Origin: a bacterium
GTDB taxonomy: Bacteria; Krumholzibacteriota; Krumholzibacteriia; LZORAL124-64-63
Length of the DNA: 64,000 nt
NCBI GenBank assembly: GCA_016712675.1
Contig: JADJQR010000001.1
Coordinates: forward strand, 4,340,001 to 4,404,000
Direction: 5' to 3'
Below are positions 18,105 through 28,068 of this stretch, piece by piece. The notes under the pieces were generated by a model that was not told the DNA's origin, searched no databases, and saw only the letters and a program-made list of their open reading frames with translations. The position numbers were made by a program, and so were the translations under genes. How positions within the stretch are numbered: position 1 is the first letter of the stretch; every line of letters begins with the position of its first letter.

Positions 18105-19940
18105 TCAGCCCCGCCGCCCCTCCAGCTCCTCCCAGCGCGCATATGCCGCCCCCAGCTCGGTCTCCAGCGCCGCCAGCCGCGCCTGCAGCGCCGGAACCTC
18201 GCCGCCGGCCTGGCGGTACTGGGCCGGATCGGCCAGCCGCGCGTGCAGGGCCGCCTGCTCGCCCTCGAGTTCCTCGATCCGGGCCGGCAGTGCGGCTAAC
18301 TCCTGGCCTTCCTTCCAGGTCAGCTTGCGGGGCTTGTCGTCGCCCGCGGCGTCGCGCGCCGGACGGGCCGCGGCGGCGGCGCCTGCGGCCTCACGTCGCT
18401 CACGTCGCTCCTGTTCCGCCTCCGCCTGCTTCGCCGCGCGCGACACGCGCGCCCAGTCGCCGTACCCGCCCACCGTCTCGACCACGCGCCCCTCGCCGGC
18501 CAGGGCCAGCGTGCTGGTGGTGACGTTGTCCAGGAACTCGCGATCATGGCTGACCACCAGCAGCGTGCCGGTGAACTCCAGCACCAGCTCCTCGAGCAGG
18601 TCCAGCGTCTCGAGGTCCAGGTCGTTGGTCGGCTCGTCCAGCACCAGCAGGTTGGCCGGCTGCGTGAACAGCTTGGCCAGCAGCAGGCGATTGCGCTCGC
18701 CGCCCGACAGGCGGGTCAGCGGGCTGCGCGCCCGGTCGGGCGTGAACAGGAAGTTCTGCAGGTAGGTGATCACATGCAGGCTGCGGCCGTTGAACAGGAG
18801 CGTGTCTCCGTGCTCGCACACGTTCTCCTGCACCGTCTTGCCCTCGTCCAGCAGCGCGCGCTGCTGGTCCAGGTACGCCACCTGCACGTTGGTGCCGTGG
18901 CGCACGCTCCCGCCCGCCGGCTGCAGGCGCCCCAGCAGCAACTGCAGCAGCGTCGTCTTGCCGGCGCCATTGGGCCCGAGCAGGCCCACGCGGTCGCCGC
19001 GCATGATCGTGGTGCTGAAGTCCCCGACGATGACCTTCTCGCCCCAGCTGAACGCGAGGTGCTCGGCCTTGAGCACCAGCTTGCCGCTGCGCTCGCCTTC
19101 CTGCACCTGCAGCACGGCGTCGCCGGTCTGCTCGCGGCGGGCGCGGCGCTCCTCGCGCATCGCCTTCAGGGCGCGCACGCGGCCCTCGTTGCGCGTGCGG
19201 CGCTCGCGCACGCCCTGGCGGATCCAGACCTCCTCCTCGGCCAGCTTGCGGTCGAACTCGGCCCACTGGGCGCGCTCGGCGCGGATGGTCTCCTCGCGGC
19301 GGCGCAGGAAGGTCTCGTAGTCGCAGGTCCAATCGCGCAGGCGGCCGCGGTCGATCTCCAGGATGCGTCCGGCCAGCCCGCGCAGGAAGGCGCGGTCGTG
19401 CGTCACAAAGAACAGCGTGCCCTCGAAGCGGCGAAGCTGGTCCTCGAGCCAGGCGATGGCGTCGATGTCCAGGTGGTTGGTCGGCTCGTCCAGCAGCAGC
19501 AGGCCCGGCTCGCCAACCAGAGCGCGCGCCAGCAGGACGCGGCGCCGGTTGCCCGTCGAGAGCGACTCGAAGCGGGCCTCGCCGTCCAGCCCCCCGCGCT
19601 CGAGGATGCCGTCCACGAGATGTTCGAGCCGCCAGGCTTCGCCCGTTTTCAGTTCGGGGCGCCAGGCCAGGCCGCCGGCCACGACCTCGCGCACGGGGCC
19701 GGCCAGGCCGGAGGGCACCTCCTGGGGCAGGAACCCGATGCCCTCGCCAGCGCGGCGCAGCACCTCGCCCGAATCGGGGGCCATCTCGCCGGCCAGCAGG
19801 CGCAGCAGGGTGGTCTTGCCCTCGCCGTTGCGGCCGAGCAGGCAGATGCGTTCGCCCGTCTCCACGCCCAGGTCGACATGGTCCAGGACCGACGGGCCGC
19901 CCAGCGACAGGCAGACGTCCTTGAGTTCGAGCAGGGCCAT
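18105..19940 (-). CDS. ABC-F family ATPase (Uup-like)
   Basis: A 611-residue soluble protein with two ATPase domains and no membrane segments. Domain 1 has GRNGEGKTT, a relaxed signature LSTGNRRRVLLARAL and LLLDEPTNHLD; domain 2 has GPNGAGKTT, LSGGERNRLLLAKL and LVLDEPTNDLD. Both show the ABC-F switch TEPTN/HDR pattern (THDRAFL, SHDREFL). The basic linker (about 235-290) and a C-terminal coiled coil (from about 545) match Uup, a ribosome- or DNA-associated factor, rather than drug-resistance members. Monocistronic. Confidence 0.9.
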   Translation of the reverse strand: MALLELKDVCLSLGGPSVLDHVDLGVETGERICLLGRNGEGKTTLLRLLAGEMAPDSGEVLRRAGEGIGFLPQEVPSGLAGPVREVVAGGLAWRPELKTGEAWRLEHLVDGILERGGLDGEARFESLSTGNRRRVLLARALVGEPGLLLLDEPTNHLDIDAIAWLEDQLRRFEGTLFFVTHDRAFLRGLAGRILEIDRGRLRDWTCDYETFLRRREETIRAERAQWAEFDRKLAEEEVWIRQGVRERRTRNEGRVRALKAMREERRARREQTGDAVLQVQEGERSGKLVLKAEHLAFSWGEKVIVGDFSTTIMRGDRVGLLGPNGAGKTTLLQLLLGRLQPAGGSVRHGTNVQVAYLDQQRALLDEGKTVQENVCEHGDTLLFNGRSLHVITYLQNFLFTPDRARSPLTRLSGGERNRLLLAKLFTQPANLLVLDEPTNDLDLETLDLLEELVLEFTGTLLVVSHDREFLDNVTTSTLALAGEGRVVETVGGYGDWARVSRAAKQAEAEQERRERREAAGAAAAARPARDAAGDDKPRKLTWKEGQELAALPARIEELEGEQAALHARLADPAQYRQAGGEVPALQARLAALETELGAAYARWEELEGRRG

Positions 19941-20129
19941 CGTTTGCGCTTTCCGTGGTGACCGACTTCCGGGCGAGTCCCGGCGACACGGTCATCCGGC
20001 CGGGAACAGGCCGCAAGTTGAAATCGGCGATTGCTCTTCATTTCCGGCCCCTCGCGGCCGATAACCCCCCTGGGGGATTCCATGTCTGCCGGGGCGCCCC
20101 GCCGGAACCACCAGCCGAACGGAGCCGCC

Positions 20130-20666
20130 ATGAAGCCGGAGAACCTTGAGGCCTGCACCTTCACCTGGGCCGACCTCGGCGACATCGACACCGGCCGCCC
20201 CAACCTGGGCCAGGAAGTCCCGGTGATCGTCTATCGGCTCGGCCAGTACGCGCTACGCGAGGCCATCGCGTTGCGCTACGGCAACGAGGTCGCTGCCGGC
20301 ATCCTGCGCGATGCCGGCTGGATCGCCGGGCGCGAGTACTGTCGCAACGCCCTGGATGTCTCGCTGCCCCCGGCTGCGTTCGTCGACGGCCTGCAGAAGT
20401 CGCTCGCCGAGCTGCGCGTGGGTGTCCTGAGGCTCGAGCACGTCGACGCGCCCTCCCTGACGATGACGATGACGGTCTCGGAGGATCTCGACTGTTCCGG
20501 GTTGCCCGTCACCGGGACCACGGTGTGCGACTACGACGAGGGCTTCATCGCCGGCATCCTCCACGCGTACCTCGGCGTGGACTTTCATGTCCAGGAGATC
20601 GACTGCTGGGCCACGGGCGACCGCACATGCCGGTTCTCGGTCCAGCCGGAGCCGAGCCGGACATGA
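20130..20666 (+). CDS. V4R-domain sensor protein
   Basis: A 178-residue protein that is essentially one 4-vinyl-reductase (V4R) small-molecule-binding domain. The typical end is present: CDYDEGFIAGILHAYLGVDF, then CWATGDRTCRFSV, with Cys residues that in some relatives bind metal or heme. GGAG lies before the ATG at 20130; an earlier in-frame ATG at 20082 is possible. The stop overlaps the start of the kinase gene (ATGA), so this is probably the separate sensory subunit of that kinase. Ligand unknown (a hydrocarbon, tetrapyrrole or redox signal is possible). Confidence 0.85.
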   Translation: MKPENLEACTFTWADLGDIDTGRPNLGQEVPVIVYRLGQYALREAIALRYGNEVAAGILRDAGWIAGREYCRNALDVSLPPAAFVDGLQKSLAELRVGVLRLEHVDAPSLTMTMTVSEDLDCSGLPVTGTTVCDYDEGFIAGILHAYLGVDFHVQEIDCWATGDRTCRFSVQPEPSRT

Positions 20667-21808
20667 CCACGACCGCGGGCGCCACGCTGGCGGCGCTGGC
20701 CGCTCGCCTCGAGGCGGTGGCCGACGGGCGCGTGCCCGCGCCGACCATCATCGAGTTTCCGACGGACGCCGAGCCCGAGTTGCGCGCGCTGCTGGCGACC
20801 GTGTCCCGCCTGGAAACCAACGTGGCCGCCGTGCGCGAGTTCTCGGCCGCCCTGGCCGAGGGCCGCCTCGACTTCGCGCCGCCGCCGCGTCTGCACCTGC
20901 TCGGCCCGCTCAAGGCGCTCCAAGCGAGCCTGCGCCACCTCACCTGGCAGACGCAGGAGGTGGCCGGCGGGCACCTGGAGCACAGGGTCGACTTCCTGGG
21001 CGAATTCTCCGACGCCTTCAACCGCATGATCGAAGCCCTGCGCAACAAGCGCCACGCCGAGGCCGAGGCGCTGCACGCATCCCGCGATGCCGGGGTCGGC
21101 CACTTGGCCTCGGGCCTCGCCCACGAGATCAACACTCCCATCCAATACATGGCCGACAACCTGCGCTTCCTGGAGGACGTGTTGGCCGCACCTGGCGATG
21201 ACGCGGGTGGCGACCTCCACCTTCCAGCGGACCGGGCGGCCGATGTGCGCGCCGCGGTCGCCGAGACTCTTGAGGGCGCCCTGGCCATCGGCACCACCGT
21301 CCAGGCGATGCGCGAGTTCTCGCTGGCAGGCGAACTCGGCACCGGCCGCTGCGACCTCAATCGGGCGATCAACAATACGCTCATCGTGTCGCGACACGCC
21401 TGGCAGGAGGCGGCCACCGTCGATCTGCGCCTCGACGCGCAACTGCCGCTGGTGGCCGGGGCGACGGCCGAGGTCTGCCAGGTCGTCCTGCAACTGCTGC
21501 TCAACGCTGCGCAGGCGCTGGAGGACGCGGGCCTCCACGGCCGCGGGCGGATCACCGTCACCACACGGGTCGCCGATGACGCCGTGCTGCTCGAGATCGT
21601 CGACAACGGCCCGGGTATCCCCGTCGAGCGGCGCGAGCAGGTCTTCGATCTCTTCTGGACCTCGCGCCCGGACAAGGGGCGCCGCGGCCTGGGCCTGCCC
21701 ACTTGTCGCGACATCGTGACGAATCGACTGGGCGGCCGACTGGAGGTCGGCGGCGCACCGGGCTCCGGCGCCGTACTGACCGTTCGTCTGCGGCCCGCCT
21801 CCTGCTGA
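20663..21808 (+). CDS. sensor histidine kinase (soluble, GHKL)
   Basis: A 381-residue kinase without membrane segments. A HAMP-like helical part (LEHRVDFLGEFSDAFNRMIEAL, written in part) precedes the phospho-acceptor box (LASGLAHEINTPIQYMADN, His in AHEINTP). The ATPase domain has the N box (LLLNAAQAL), G1 (DNGPGIP) and a G2 box (GRRGLGLPTCRDIV). The AHEINTPIQY form belongs to kinases that often work with separate sensors. It is translationally coupled to the V4R gene. No response regulator is adjacent. Confidence 0.9.
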   Translation: MTTTAGATLAALAARLEAVADGRVPAPTIIEFPTDAEPELRALLATVSRLETNVAAVREFSAALAEGRLDFAPPPRLHLLGPLKALQASLRHLTWQTQEVAGGHLEHRVDFLGEFSDAFNRMIEALRNKRHAEAEALHASRDAGVGHLASGLAHEINTPIQYMADNLRFLEDVLAAPGDDAGGDLHLPADRAADVRAAVAETLEGALAIGTTVQAMREFSLAGELGTGRCDLNRAINNTLIVSRHAWQEAATVDLRLDAQLPLVAGATAEVCQVVLQLLLNAAQALEDAGLHGRGRITVTTRVADDAVLLEIVDNGPGIPVERREQVFDLFWTSRPDKGRRGLGLPTCRDIVTNRLGGRLEVGGAPGSGAVLTVRLRPASC

Positions 21809-21919
21809 CGACCTGACTTCGACACTGGCCGAACCGCAACCCAGGCGCGATCATGACGTATGCCCACGGTCGGCCACTGCCGGCCGTGCTTTGTTCCGTC
21901 ACCCCGCCCGGAGGGCACC

Positions 21920-24616
21920 ATGCGCTCGATCCTGTTCCTGGCCGCGCTCGCCGGCCTTGCCGCCGGAGGCTCCATGGCCGCGCCGCTGTCCGTCGAGACC
22001 TACACCCTGCCCAACGGCCTGACCGTGATCCTGCACGAGGACCACGCGCAGCCGATGGTGACCATCAACACCTGGTTCAAGGTGGGCTCGAAGGACGAGT
22101 CGCCCGGTCGCACCGGCTTCGCGCACCTGTTCGAGCACCTGATGTTCATGGGGACCGAGCGCGTGCCGGACAACCAGTTCGACATGCTGATGGAGCGCGG
22201 CGGCGGGGCCAACAACGCCTCGACCAGCAGCGACCGCACCAACTACTACTCGTGGGGACCGCGCTCACTGCTGCCGACACTGCTGTGGCTCGATGCCGAC
22301 CGACTGGAGGGTCTGAGCCGCGCCATGACGCAGGAGAAGCTGGACCTGCAGCGCAGCGTCGTGCGCAACGAGCGCCGCCAGAGCTACGAGAACCAGCCCT
22401 ATGGCGGCGCCGAGCTGATGATCTCGGCGGCGATGTGGCCCGAGGGCCACCCATACCACCACCCGGTCATCGGCAGCCACGAGGATCTCGAGGCCGCCAC
22501 CGTCCAGGACGTGAAGGACTTCTTCGACACCTTCTATGTGCCGGGCAACGCCTCGCTGGTGGTGGCCGGCGACTTCGATCCCGCCGAGGCGAAGCGGCTG
22601 ATCGCCGGGACCTTCGGCTCGGTGCCGCTGCGCCCGCTGCCGCAGCACCGCACCGCGCAGCCGGTGGGCTTCGACCGCGAGGTGCGCCGCCTGACCGACG
22701 ACCGCGTGCGCTTCCCGCGCCTGTACCTGGTCTGGCATTCGCCGGCCGCGTTCGAGACCGGCGACGCCGAGATGGACATCCTGTCGTCCGTGCTGGCCGC
22801 CGGCAACACGGGCCGCCTGGTCGAGCGCCTGGTCATCAAGGACCAGCTGGCGCAGCAGGTGCAGGTCTACCAGGAGAGCCGCCAGCTGGGCAGCGAGTTC
22901 CACATCGAGGCGACCGCGGCCGAGGGCGCCGACCTCGAGCAGATCAAGCGCGCCATTCTCGAGGAAGTCGCGCGGCTGCAGAAGGACGGCCCCACCGAGG
23001 CCGAGCTGGCCCGCGTGAAGGCCGCCACCGAGTCGGGCTTCCTGCGGATGAAGGAGAGCCTGGAGCGCCGCGCCGACATGCTCAACGCCTACTTCACGGC
23101 GTACGGAGAGCCCGACTCGTTCGACCGCGAGCTGGCCCGGCGCCTGGCCCCCACCGCGACCACGGTCACGCAGTGGGCGCGCGAGGTGCTGGGTGAGGGC
23201 CGCCTGGACCTGCGGGTGCTGCCGCGCGACGCCGCCATCACGACGGCCGGCCTGGACCAGCGTCCCGAGAACCTGCCCGACCGCCCGGCCGAGCCGGCGG
23301 TCCCCGTGCGGCTGACGCTGAAGAACGGCCAGCCCCTCTACGTGGTCAGTAAGCCCGGCAGCGGCCTGTTCTCCGGCCAGATGATCGTCGAAGGTGGCGA
23401 CCGCCTCCTGGGCGCCGACCAGGCGGGCCTGGCCTCGCTGACCGCCACGCTGCTGACGCGCGGCGCCGGCAAGCTGGACGCCACCGGCTTCGCCGATGCC
23501 GTCACCACGTTGGGCGCCCGCATCCAGGCCTTCAGCGGCACCAACGCGGCGACGATGTCGGTCTCCGGGCTGACCTCGCGCCTGGACGCGACGCTGGCGT
23601 TGATGGCCGACGCACTGCAGCGCCCCTCTCTCGAGGACGACGACTTCACGCGCGAGAAGGACCTGGCCCTGGCCGGCATCCGCTCGCGCGGCGAGAACGC
23701 CAGCCGCGTCGCGCAGGTCGTCGGCCGCGCGGCGCTGTTCGGCGCCGATGACCCGCGCGGCTGGCCGGGCGACGGCCACGAGGCCACGGTCGCGAAGCTG
23801 ACGCGCGCGGACGTCGTGGCCACCGCGCCGCGCCTGTTCACCCCAGCGCGCGCGACGCTCGTCTTCGCCGGCGACTTCACGCCGGAACAGATCAAGGCCG
23901 CGCTCGACAAGGCGCTGGCGGGCTGGAAGGGCGATTCGTCGGTGGCGCCCGCGCCGCTGGCGCCGGTCACCGCGCCGAAGCCCGGCCTGCTACTGGTCGA
24001 CCGGCCGGGCGCCCCGCAGACGGTGATCTCGATCTGGCGCCCGGTGGCCGCCCCGGACGGCGACGACCGCGTGAAGCGGCAATGCGTGAACACGCTCTTC
24101 GGCGCCTCGTTCACCAGCCGCCTGAACCAGAACATCCGCGAGAAGAACGGCTTCTCCTACGGCGCCCGCTCCGGCTTCACCGAGGACGCCGGCCAGTGGC
24201 TGCTGACCTCCGGCTCGGCGGTGCAGACGCAGGTGACCGGCCCGGCCCTGCGCGAGTTCCGCAACGAGTTCACCGGCCTGGCCACCGGCAACGTGACCGC
24301 CGACGAGCTGGAGAAGGCCGTGCGCACCGTGCGCTTCGACCTGGAGACGAGCGGCGACACGACCGCGGCCGCCGCCGAAGCCGTGGCCGGCCTGCTCCGC
24401 AACGGCCGCCCTGCGGACGCCGTGCGCCAGGACCTGGCGCAGGTGCCGGGGATCGACCTGGAAGCCGTCAACGCGCTGGCCCGCTCGGGCCTCTACCGCT
24501 GGGACGACCTGCTGGTGGTGCTGGTGGGCGACAAGGCCGCGGTGCTGCCGCAGCTGGCGGCCGAGGGCTTCCCGGCCCCGACGCTGCTCGATGCGGACGG
24601 GAAGCCGCTGCCCTAG
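21920..24616 (+). CDS. secreted M16 family zinc metallopeptidase (two-domain fusion)
   Basis: An 898-residue protein with a signal peptide (SILFLAALAGLAAGGSMA). The first M16 half carries the inverted zinc motif HLFEH in FAHLFEHLMFMGTE (about residues 66-75) and the downstream Glu region (EKLDLQRSVVRNERRQ). The second half, from about residue 460, lacks HxxEH and is the usual inactive partner. This matches the PqqL/pitrilysin-like fused periplasmic peptidases, which degrade peptides inside a closed chamber. The ATG at 21920 follows CCCGGAGGGCACC. A hairpin terminator follows the gene. Confidence 0.92.
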   Translation: MRSILFLAALAGLAAGGSMAAPLSVETYTLPNGLTVILHEDHAQPMVTINTWFKVGSKDESPGRTGFAHLFEHLMFMGTERVPDNQFDMLMERGGGANNASTSSDRTNYYSWGPRSLLPTLLWLDADRLEGLSRAMTQEKLDLQRSVVRNERRQSYENQPYGGAELMISAAMWPEGHPYHHPVIGSHEDLEAATVQDVKDFFDTFYVPGNASLVVAGDFDPAEAKRLIAGTFGSVPLRPLPQHRTAQPVGFDREVRRLTDDRVRFPRLYLVWHSPAAFETGDAEMDILSSVLAAGNTGRLVERLVIKDQLAQQVQVYQESRQLGSEFHIEATAAEGADLEQIKRAILEEVARLQKDGPTEAELARVKAATESGFLRMKESLERRADMLNAYFTAYGEPDSFDRELARRLAPTATTVTQWAREVLGEGRLDLRVLPRDAAITTAGLDQRPENLPDRPAEPAVPVRLTLKNGQPLYVVSKPGSGLFSGQMIVEGGDRLLGADQAGLASLTATLLTRGAGKLDATGFADAVTTLGARIQAFSGTNAATMSVSGLTSRLDATLALMADALQRPSLEDDDFTREKDLALAGIRSRGENASRVAQVVGRAALFGADDPRGWPGDGHEATVAKLTRADVVATAPRLFTPARATLVFAGDFTPEQIKAALDKALAGWKGDSSVAPAPLAPVTAPKPGLLLVDRPGAPQTVISIWRPVAAPDGDDRVKRQCVNTLFGASFTSRLNQNIREKNGFSYGARSGFTEDAGQWLLTSGSAVQTQVTGPALREFRNEFTGLATGNVTADELEKAVRTVRFDLETSGDTTAAAAEAVAGLLRNGRPADAVRQDLAQVPGIDLEAVNALARSGLYRWDDLLVVLVGDKAAVLPQLAAEGFPAPTLLDADGKPLP

Positions 24617-24931
24617 GGCGGCGCGTTCCCCGTCACGCGAACGGCCGGGTCCTGCGCGGGGCCCGGCCGATTCGTTCTGCGGCCGGAGGTGACGCCCTCG
24701 ACCCTGGCGAAAAGCTGTTGGCGCAATAACAGCAAATCACCAACAGGCCATCCTGCAACATGTTGCTGAATTGAATGCGGATATTCCTTATCGATACCGC
24801 CTGCCGGCCGATACACACCCCGGGGCCGCAAAACGATCCCTTCTGTTGGTCGACAAGGGGTCAACGGCACATCGCGGCCCGTACCGGATCGGGTGGGGCC
24901 CGCAGGCGGGCTGCTGCAGGAGGAGCGCACG
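24617..24931. other. 315-bp non-coding gap before a chemoreceptor gene
   Basis: No gene is seen. The left end holds a hairpin terminator. The centre is AT-richer than its surroundings and contains a perfect 12-bp palindrome, GCAACATGTTGC (24755-24766), suitable as an operator for the chemoreceptor promoter. I could not place a confident -35/-10 pair. Confidence 0.5.
24642..24669 (+). terminator. hairpin terminator after the M16 peptidase gene
   Basis: An 8-bp GC-only stem, CGGCCGGG / CCCGGCCG, with a 12-base loop starts 25 bp after the stop codon and is followed by ATTCGTTCT. A short T-poor tail makes it a moderate candidate. Confidence 0.6.
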
Positions 24932-26371
24932 ATGAGGAACTGGACGATTGGGAAGCGCATCTTCGCCGGCTTCGGCGCGGTGCTGGCGATCATGGCGACG
25001 CTCGGGGCGTTCTCGGCCCTGCAGATGATGGCGATCCGCGGCGACGCGCGCGAGATCGCGGCCAACCTGCCGATGCTGAAGCACGTCACCGTGCTCGCAA
25101 CCGGTGCCCGCGACAACATGACCATCATCTACCGCCACATCGGCGCGCAGACGCTCGAGGAGAAGAAGGCGCTCGAGGAAGAGATGAAGGCGGCTCGCGC
25201 CGTCAACAGCGCCGCCCTCGAGGCCTACTCGCAACTGGTCGACGACGAGAAGACCGCCGCTCTGCTCGCGGACCTCGGCACCAAGCGCGAGGCCGCAGCG
25301 AAGAAGCGTGCTGAAATCCTGGAGTTGAGCCGCGCCGTAGACACGCCAGAGGCGGCGGTGAGCCTCCTGGCCAAGGCACGCAACGAACTGCAACCGTTGA
25401 TCGTCCGGTACGCTGCCGCGATCGACGCCCTGTGGGATCTCGAGGAGTCGGAATCGCAGGCCTCGGCCAGCGCGATCGCCACGAACAGCGGGCGCACGAC
25501 GCTGATGACGATCGTCGCCGTGGCCGTCGCCCTCCTGGCGGGCGCCGTCCTGTCCTTCGGCATCACGCGCGGGATCACCACGGTGCTCCGCCGCGTCAGC
25601 CGCGAGCTGGGCGACGGCTCGCGCCAGGTCGTCGCGGCGGCCACGCAGGTGGCCAGCGCCGCACAGTCGCTGGCCCAGGGCGCCAGCGAGCAGGCGGCCT
25701 CCATCGAGGAGACCAGCGCGTCGATCGAGGAGATGTCGAGCGTGACGACGCACAACGCCGACAACGCCGACAGGGTCAACGGCCTGGCCAGGCAGGCGCG
25801 CGAGGCCGCCGAGCGCGGCGCCGACGACATGCGTCACATGTCCGAGGCCATGACCGCCATCAAGTCGGGCAGCGACGACATCGCGCGCATCATCAAGACC
25901 ATCGACGAGATCGCGTTCCAGACGAACATCCTGGCGCTCAACGCCGCCGTCGAGGCCGCGCGCGCGGGCGAGGCTGGCCGCGGCTTCGCCGTGGTGGCCG
26001 AGGAGGTCCGCGGGCTGGCCCAGCGCAGCGCCCAGGCCGCGCGGGAATCGGCCGGTCGTGTCGGCGAGGCCGTCGATCGCACGCACCAGGGCGTCGCCAT
26101 CAACAGCAAGGTTGCCGAAGCCCTGACCGAGATCGTCGCCCACGCGCGCGAAGTCGACGAACTGGCCGCGGCGGTGGCAGGCTCGTCGCGCCAGCAGAGC
26201 ATCGGCATCTCGCAGGTGAACCTGGCCGTGGGGCAGATGGACAAGGTGACGCAGTCGAACGCCGCCGGCGCCGAGCAGAGCGCCAGCGCGGCCGAGGAAC
26301 TGAACGCCCAGGCCGAGGCGATGCGGGTGGCGGTGATGGATCTGGAACAGCTGGCAGGTAGCAGGCGATAG
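24932..26371 (+). CDS. methyl-accepting chemotaxis protein
   Basis: A 479-residue receptor with a first transmembrane helix (about 10-30), a four-helix-bundle sensor domain (about 35-185), a second helix ([21 protein letters not shown]) and a cytoplasmic signalling domain whose hairpin tip reads [20 protein letters not shown] then [20 protein letters not shown]. Methylation-type helices flank it ([14 protein letters not shown]). AGGAGG precedes the ATG. No C-terminal CheR tether is seen, and no che genes are in the window. Ligand unknown. Confidence 0.93.
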   Translation: MRNWTIGKRIFAGFGAVLAIMATLGAFSALQMMAIRGDAREIAANLPMLKHVTVLATGARDNMTIIYRHIGAQTLEEKKALEEEMKAARAVNSAALEAYSQLVDDEKTAALLADLGTKREAAAKKRAEILELSRAVDTPEAAVSLLAKARNELQPLIVRYAAAIDALWDLEESESQASASAIATNSGRTTLMTIVAVAVALLAGAVLSFGITRGITTVLRRVSRELGDGSRQVVAAATQVASAAQSLAQGASEQAASIEETSASIEEMSSVTTHNADNADRVNGLARQAREAAERGADDMRHMSEAMTAIKSGSDDIARIIKTIDEIAFQTNILALNAAVEAARAGEAGRGFAVVAEEVRGLAQRSAQAARESAGRVGEAVDRTHQGVAINSKVAEALTEIVAHAREVDELAAAVAGSSRQQSIGISQVNLAVGQMDKVTQSNAAGAEQSASAAEELNAQAEAMRVAVMDLEQLAGSRR

Positions 26372-26397
26372 TGAGAGCGAACCGCGCTGCCGGTGCC

Positions 26398-28068
26398 TCA
26401 GCGCGCCGGCAGCGGCCCCAGTTGCAGGCCCGTGACGACACCGGCATCGACGATCTCGAGATCCCCGGCCGCGGCCCACTCTGTCACGCCCGGATGCCAG
26501 AGCGTGCCCGCGGGCACGGCCATGCCCATCCAGGGCCATTCCCATCCGCAGTAGAGCCCGACCCGATAGCGCCCATCCGCCAGGCCAGTCCAACGGAACC
26601 CTGTCGCGACGGAGGTGACTGCCGCGTAGGCCATCACGACCGCCTCGTCGGCGGTGGTGATCAGCGCGTAGCAGTTCGCCGTGCCGTCGCCGGTCGCCGT
26701 GCCGCTGATCTGCCCGCCGCGCTCCAGCACGGGGTCGAGCACGACCACGCTGCCGTCGGCGGGGACGACGACGGGCGCGGCAAGGTCGATCGTTGCCGCA
26801 CGCTCGTACCACTGCGGACGCCAGAGGCTGCGCGCGGGATCGCCGACCAGGCGGACCCGATAGGTGCCCGGCCGCAGGCTGTGGGCACGGGCCCAGCTGC
26901 CACCGACGGAAGAGAACGACCTGACCGGTACCAACCCCTGTGGGTCGTGGAGTTCGACGCGGTAGGACTCGTCCGTCGACAGCGGCACCTCGGCGATCGG
27001 ACGCACGAGCATTCCCGCCACGACCTCGTCGATCCCGTCGATGACCTCGCCAGGACTGGGCGCGAACACGGTGGCCGTGCCCTCGTCGACGCCGCCGATC
27101 CAGACATGGCGTTCTTCACCGATGCCCACGCGCACCGGTCGCGGCCGTGGCAGCACGAGCCGGAACGAGCCGTCGTCATCCAGGCCATCGAGTCTGCAGG
27201 CAAACGCGCCGTCGGTGCCGATCGCCTCCAGGCTGGGCGGCCGGGCACCGAGCTCGCGCCAGGCGCCGGTGATCCGGCCCGACAGCACCGCCGGACGCGG
27301 CAGCACCGGTTCGTGCGTGGTCAGCGAATCAGGCCCGATGCGCGGGGTGTCCGGCACGGACCCGCCAGCGGACGACGCGCACCAGAAGGTTTCGGTATAG
27401 CTCCACTGCGAAGTCGTCGTGTCGAAGTGCAGAAGCAGCCTGTAGCTGCCGGGCGGAGCCGGAAGCGTCCGCAGCTCGAGCGCGCCGTCGTTCACGACGA
27501 CGCTTCGCGACCCCACGGACCAGATCGAAACGGTGTCCGCCTGGACCCGGTGCAGGGACATGCGGCCGTTCCAGCCCTCCAGGGCCTCCAGGCCACCGAT
27601 GACAAGGCGCAAGGCGCCCAGCCCGAAGTCGCGCCGCCGCGGAACGTCGCCTTCCCGCAGTCGCAGCGTCTCGGCTTCGGCCACCGCCGTGGTCACGCCA
27701 CCCTCACGCGCCAGGAAGGTCCTGTCGGCCGCTGCCCCCCGCAGCGCGACGCGGAAATCCCCGACCGGCAGTTCCGCGCGGTACCGACCGACATCGTCGA
27801 CGCGCGTGGTGTAGGTGGTTCCCGGAACGTCGAGCCGCGTGAACTCGACGCTCATGTCGTCGCCCGGCAGGGCGGCACCGACGCGTCCCTCCACCATCGC
27901 TGTCGCCAACGGCGGCCGTGCCGGCGAAGAATCGTCCCCGCAGCCGGCCGCCAGCAGCCCCAGGACGGCGACCAGACCAACAATGGCGCCGGCGGACGCC
28001 GAGGATTCCGCGCCGAAGGCACGCGCCAGACGACGCACGCGGAAACGCATATGCGCGAACCCGGTCAT
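26398..28068 (-). CDS. large lipoprotein with carboxypeptidase-regulatory-like repeats
   Basis: A 556-residue lipoprotein (lipobox LLAAGC) with repeated beta-sandwich units of the kind GRYRAELPVGDFRVALRG, GSFRLVLPRPRPVRVGI, GTYRVRLVGDP and GRYRVGLYCGW, typical of CarboxypepD_reg-like or invasin-like folds. It overlaps by 4 bases the end of the upstream gene, which encodes a protein of the same design, so the two are co-translated. A surface or structural role is likely; no catalytic motif is visible. Confidence 0.75.
   Translation of the reverse strand: MTGFAHMRFRVRRLARAFGAESSASAGAIVGLVAVLGLLAAGCGDDSSPARPPLATAMVEGRVGAALPGDDMSVEFTRLDVPGTTYTTRVDDVGRYRAELPVGDFRVALRGAAADRTFLAREGGVTTAVAEAETLRLREGDVPRRRDFGLGALRLVIGGLEALEGWNGRMSLHRVQADTVSIWSVGSRSVVVNDGALELRTLPAPPGSYRLLLHFDTTTSQWSYTETFWCASSAGGSVPDTPRIGPDSLTTHEPVLPRPAVLSGRITGAWRELGARPPSLEAIGTDGAFACRLDGLDDDGSFRLVLPRPRPVRVGIGEERHVWIGGVDEGTATVFAPSPGEVIDGIDEVVAGMLVRPIAEVPLSTDESYRVELHDPQGLVPVRSFSSVGGSWARAHSLRPGTYRVRLVGDPARSLWRPQWYERAATIDLAAPVVVPADGSVVVLDPVLERGGQISGTATGDGTANCYALITTADEAVVMAYAAVTSVATGFRWTGLADGRYRVGLYCGWEWPWMGMAVPAGTLWHPGVTEWAAAGDLEIVDAGVVTGLQLGPLPAR

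Noticed and set aside
24700-24780. Sigma-54 or FliA promoter before the chemoreceptor gene
   Set aside because: GG-N10-GC spacing occurs (TTGGCGC...AGC), but the -12 half does not read TTGC, and no FliA GCCGATAA box is present.
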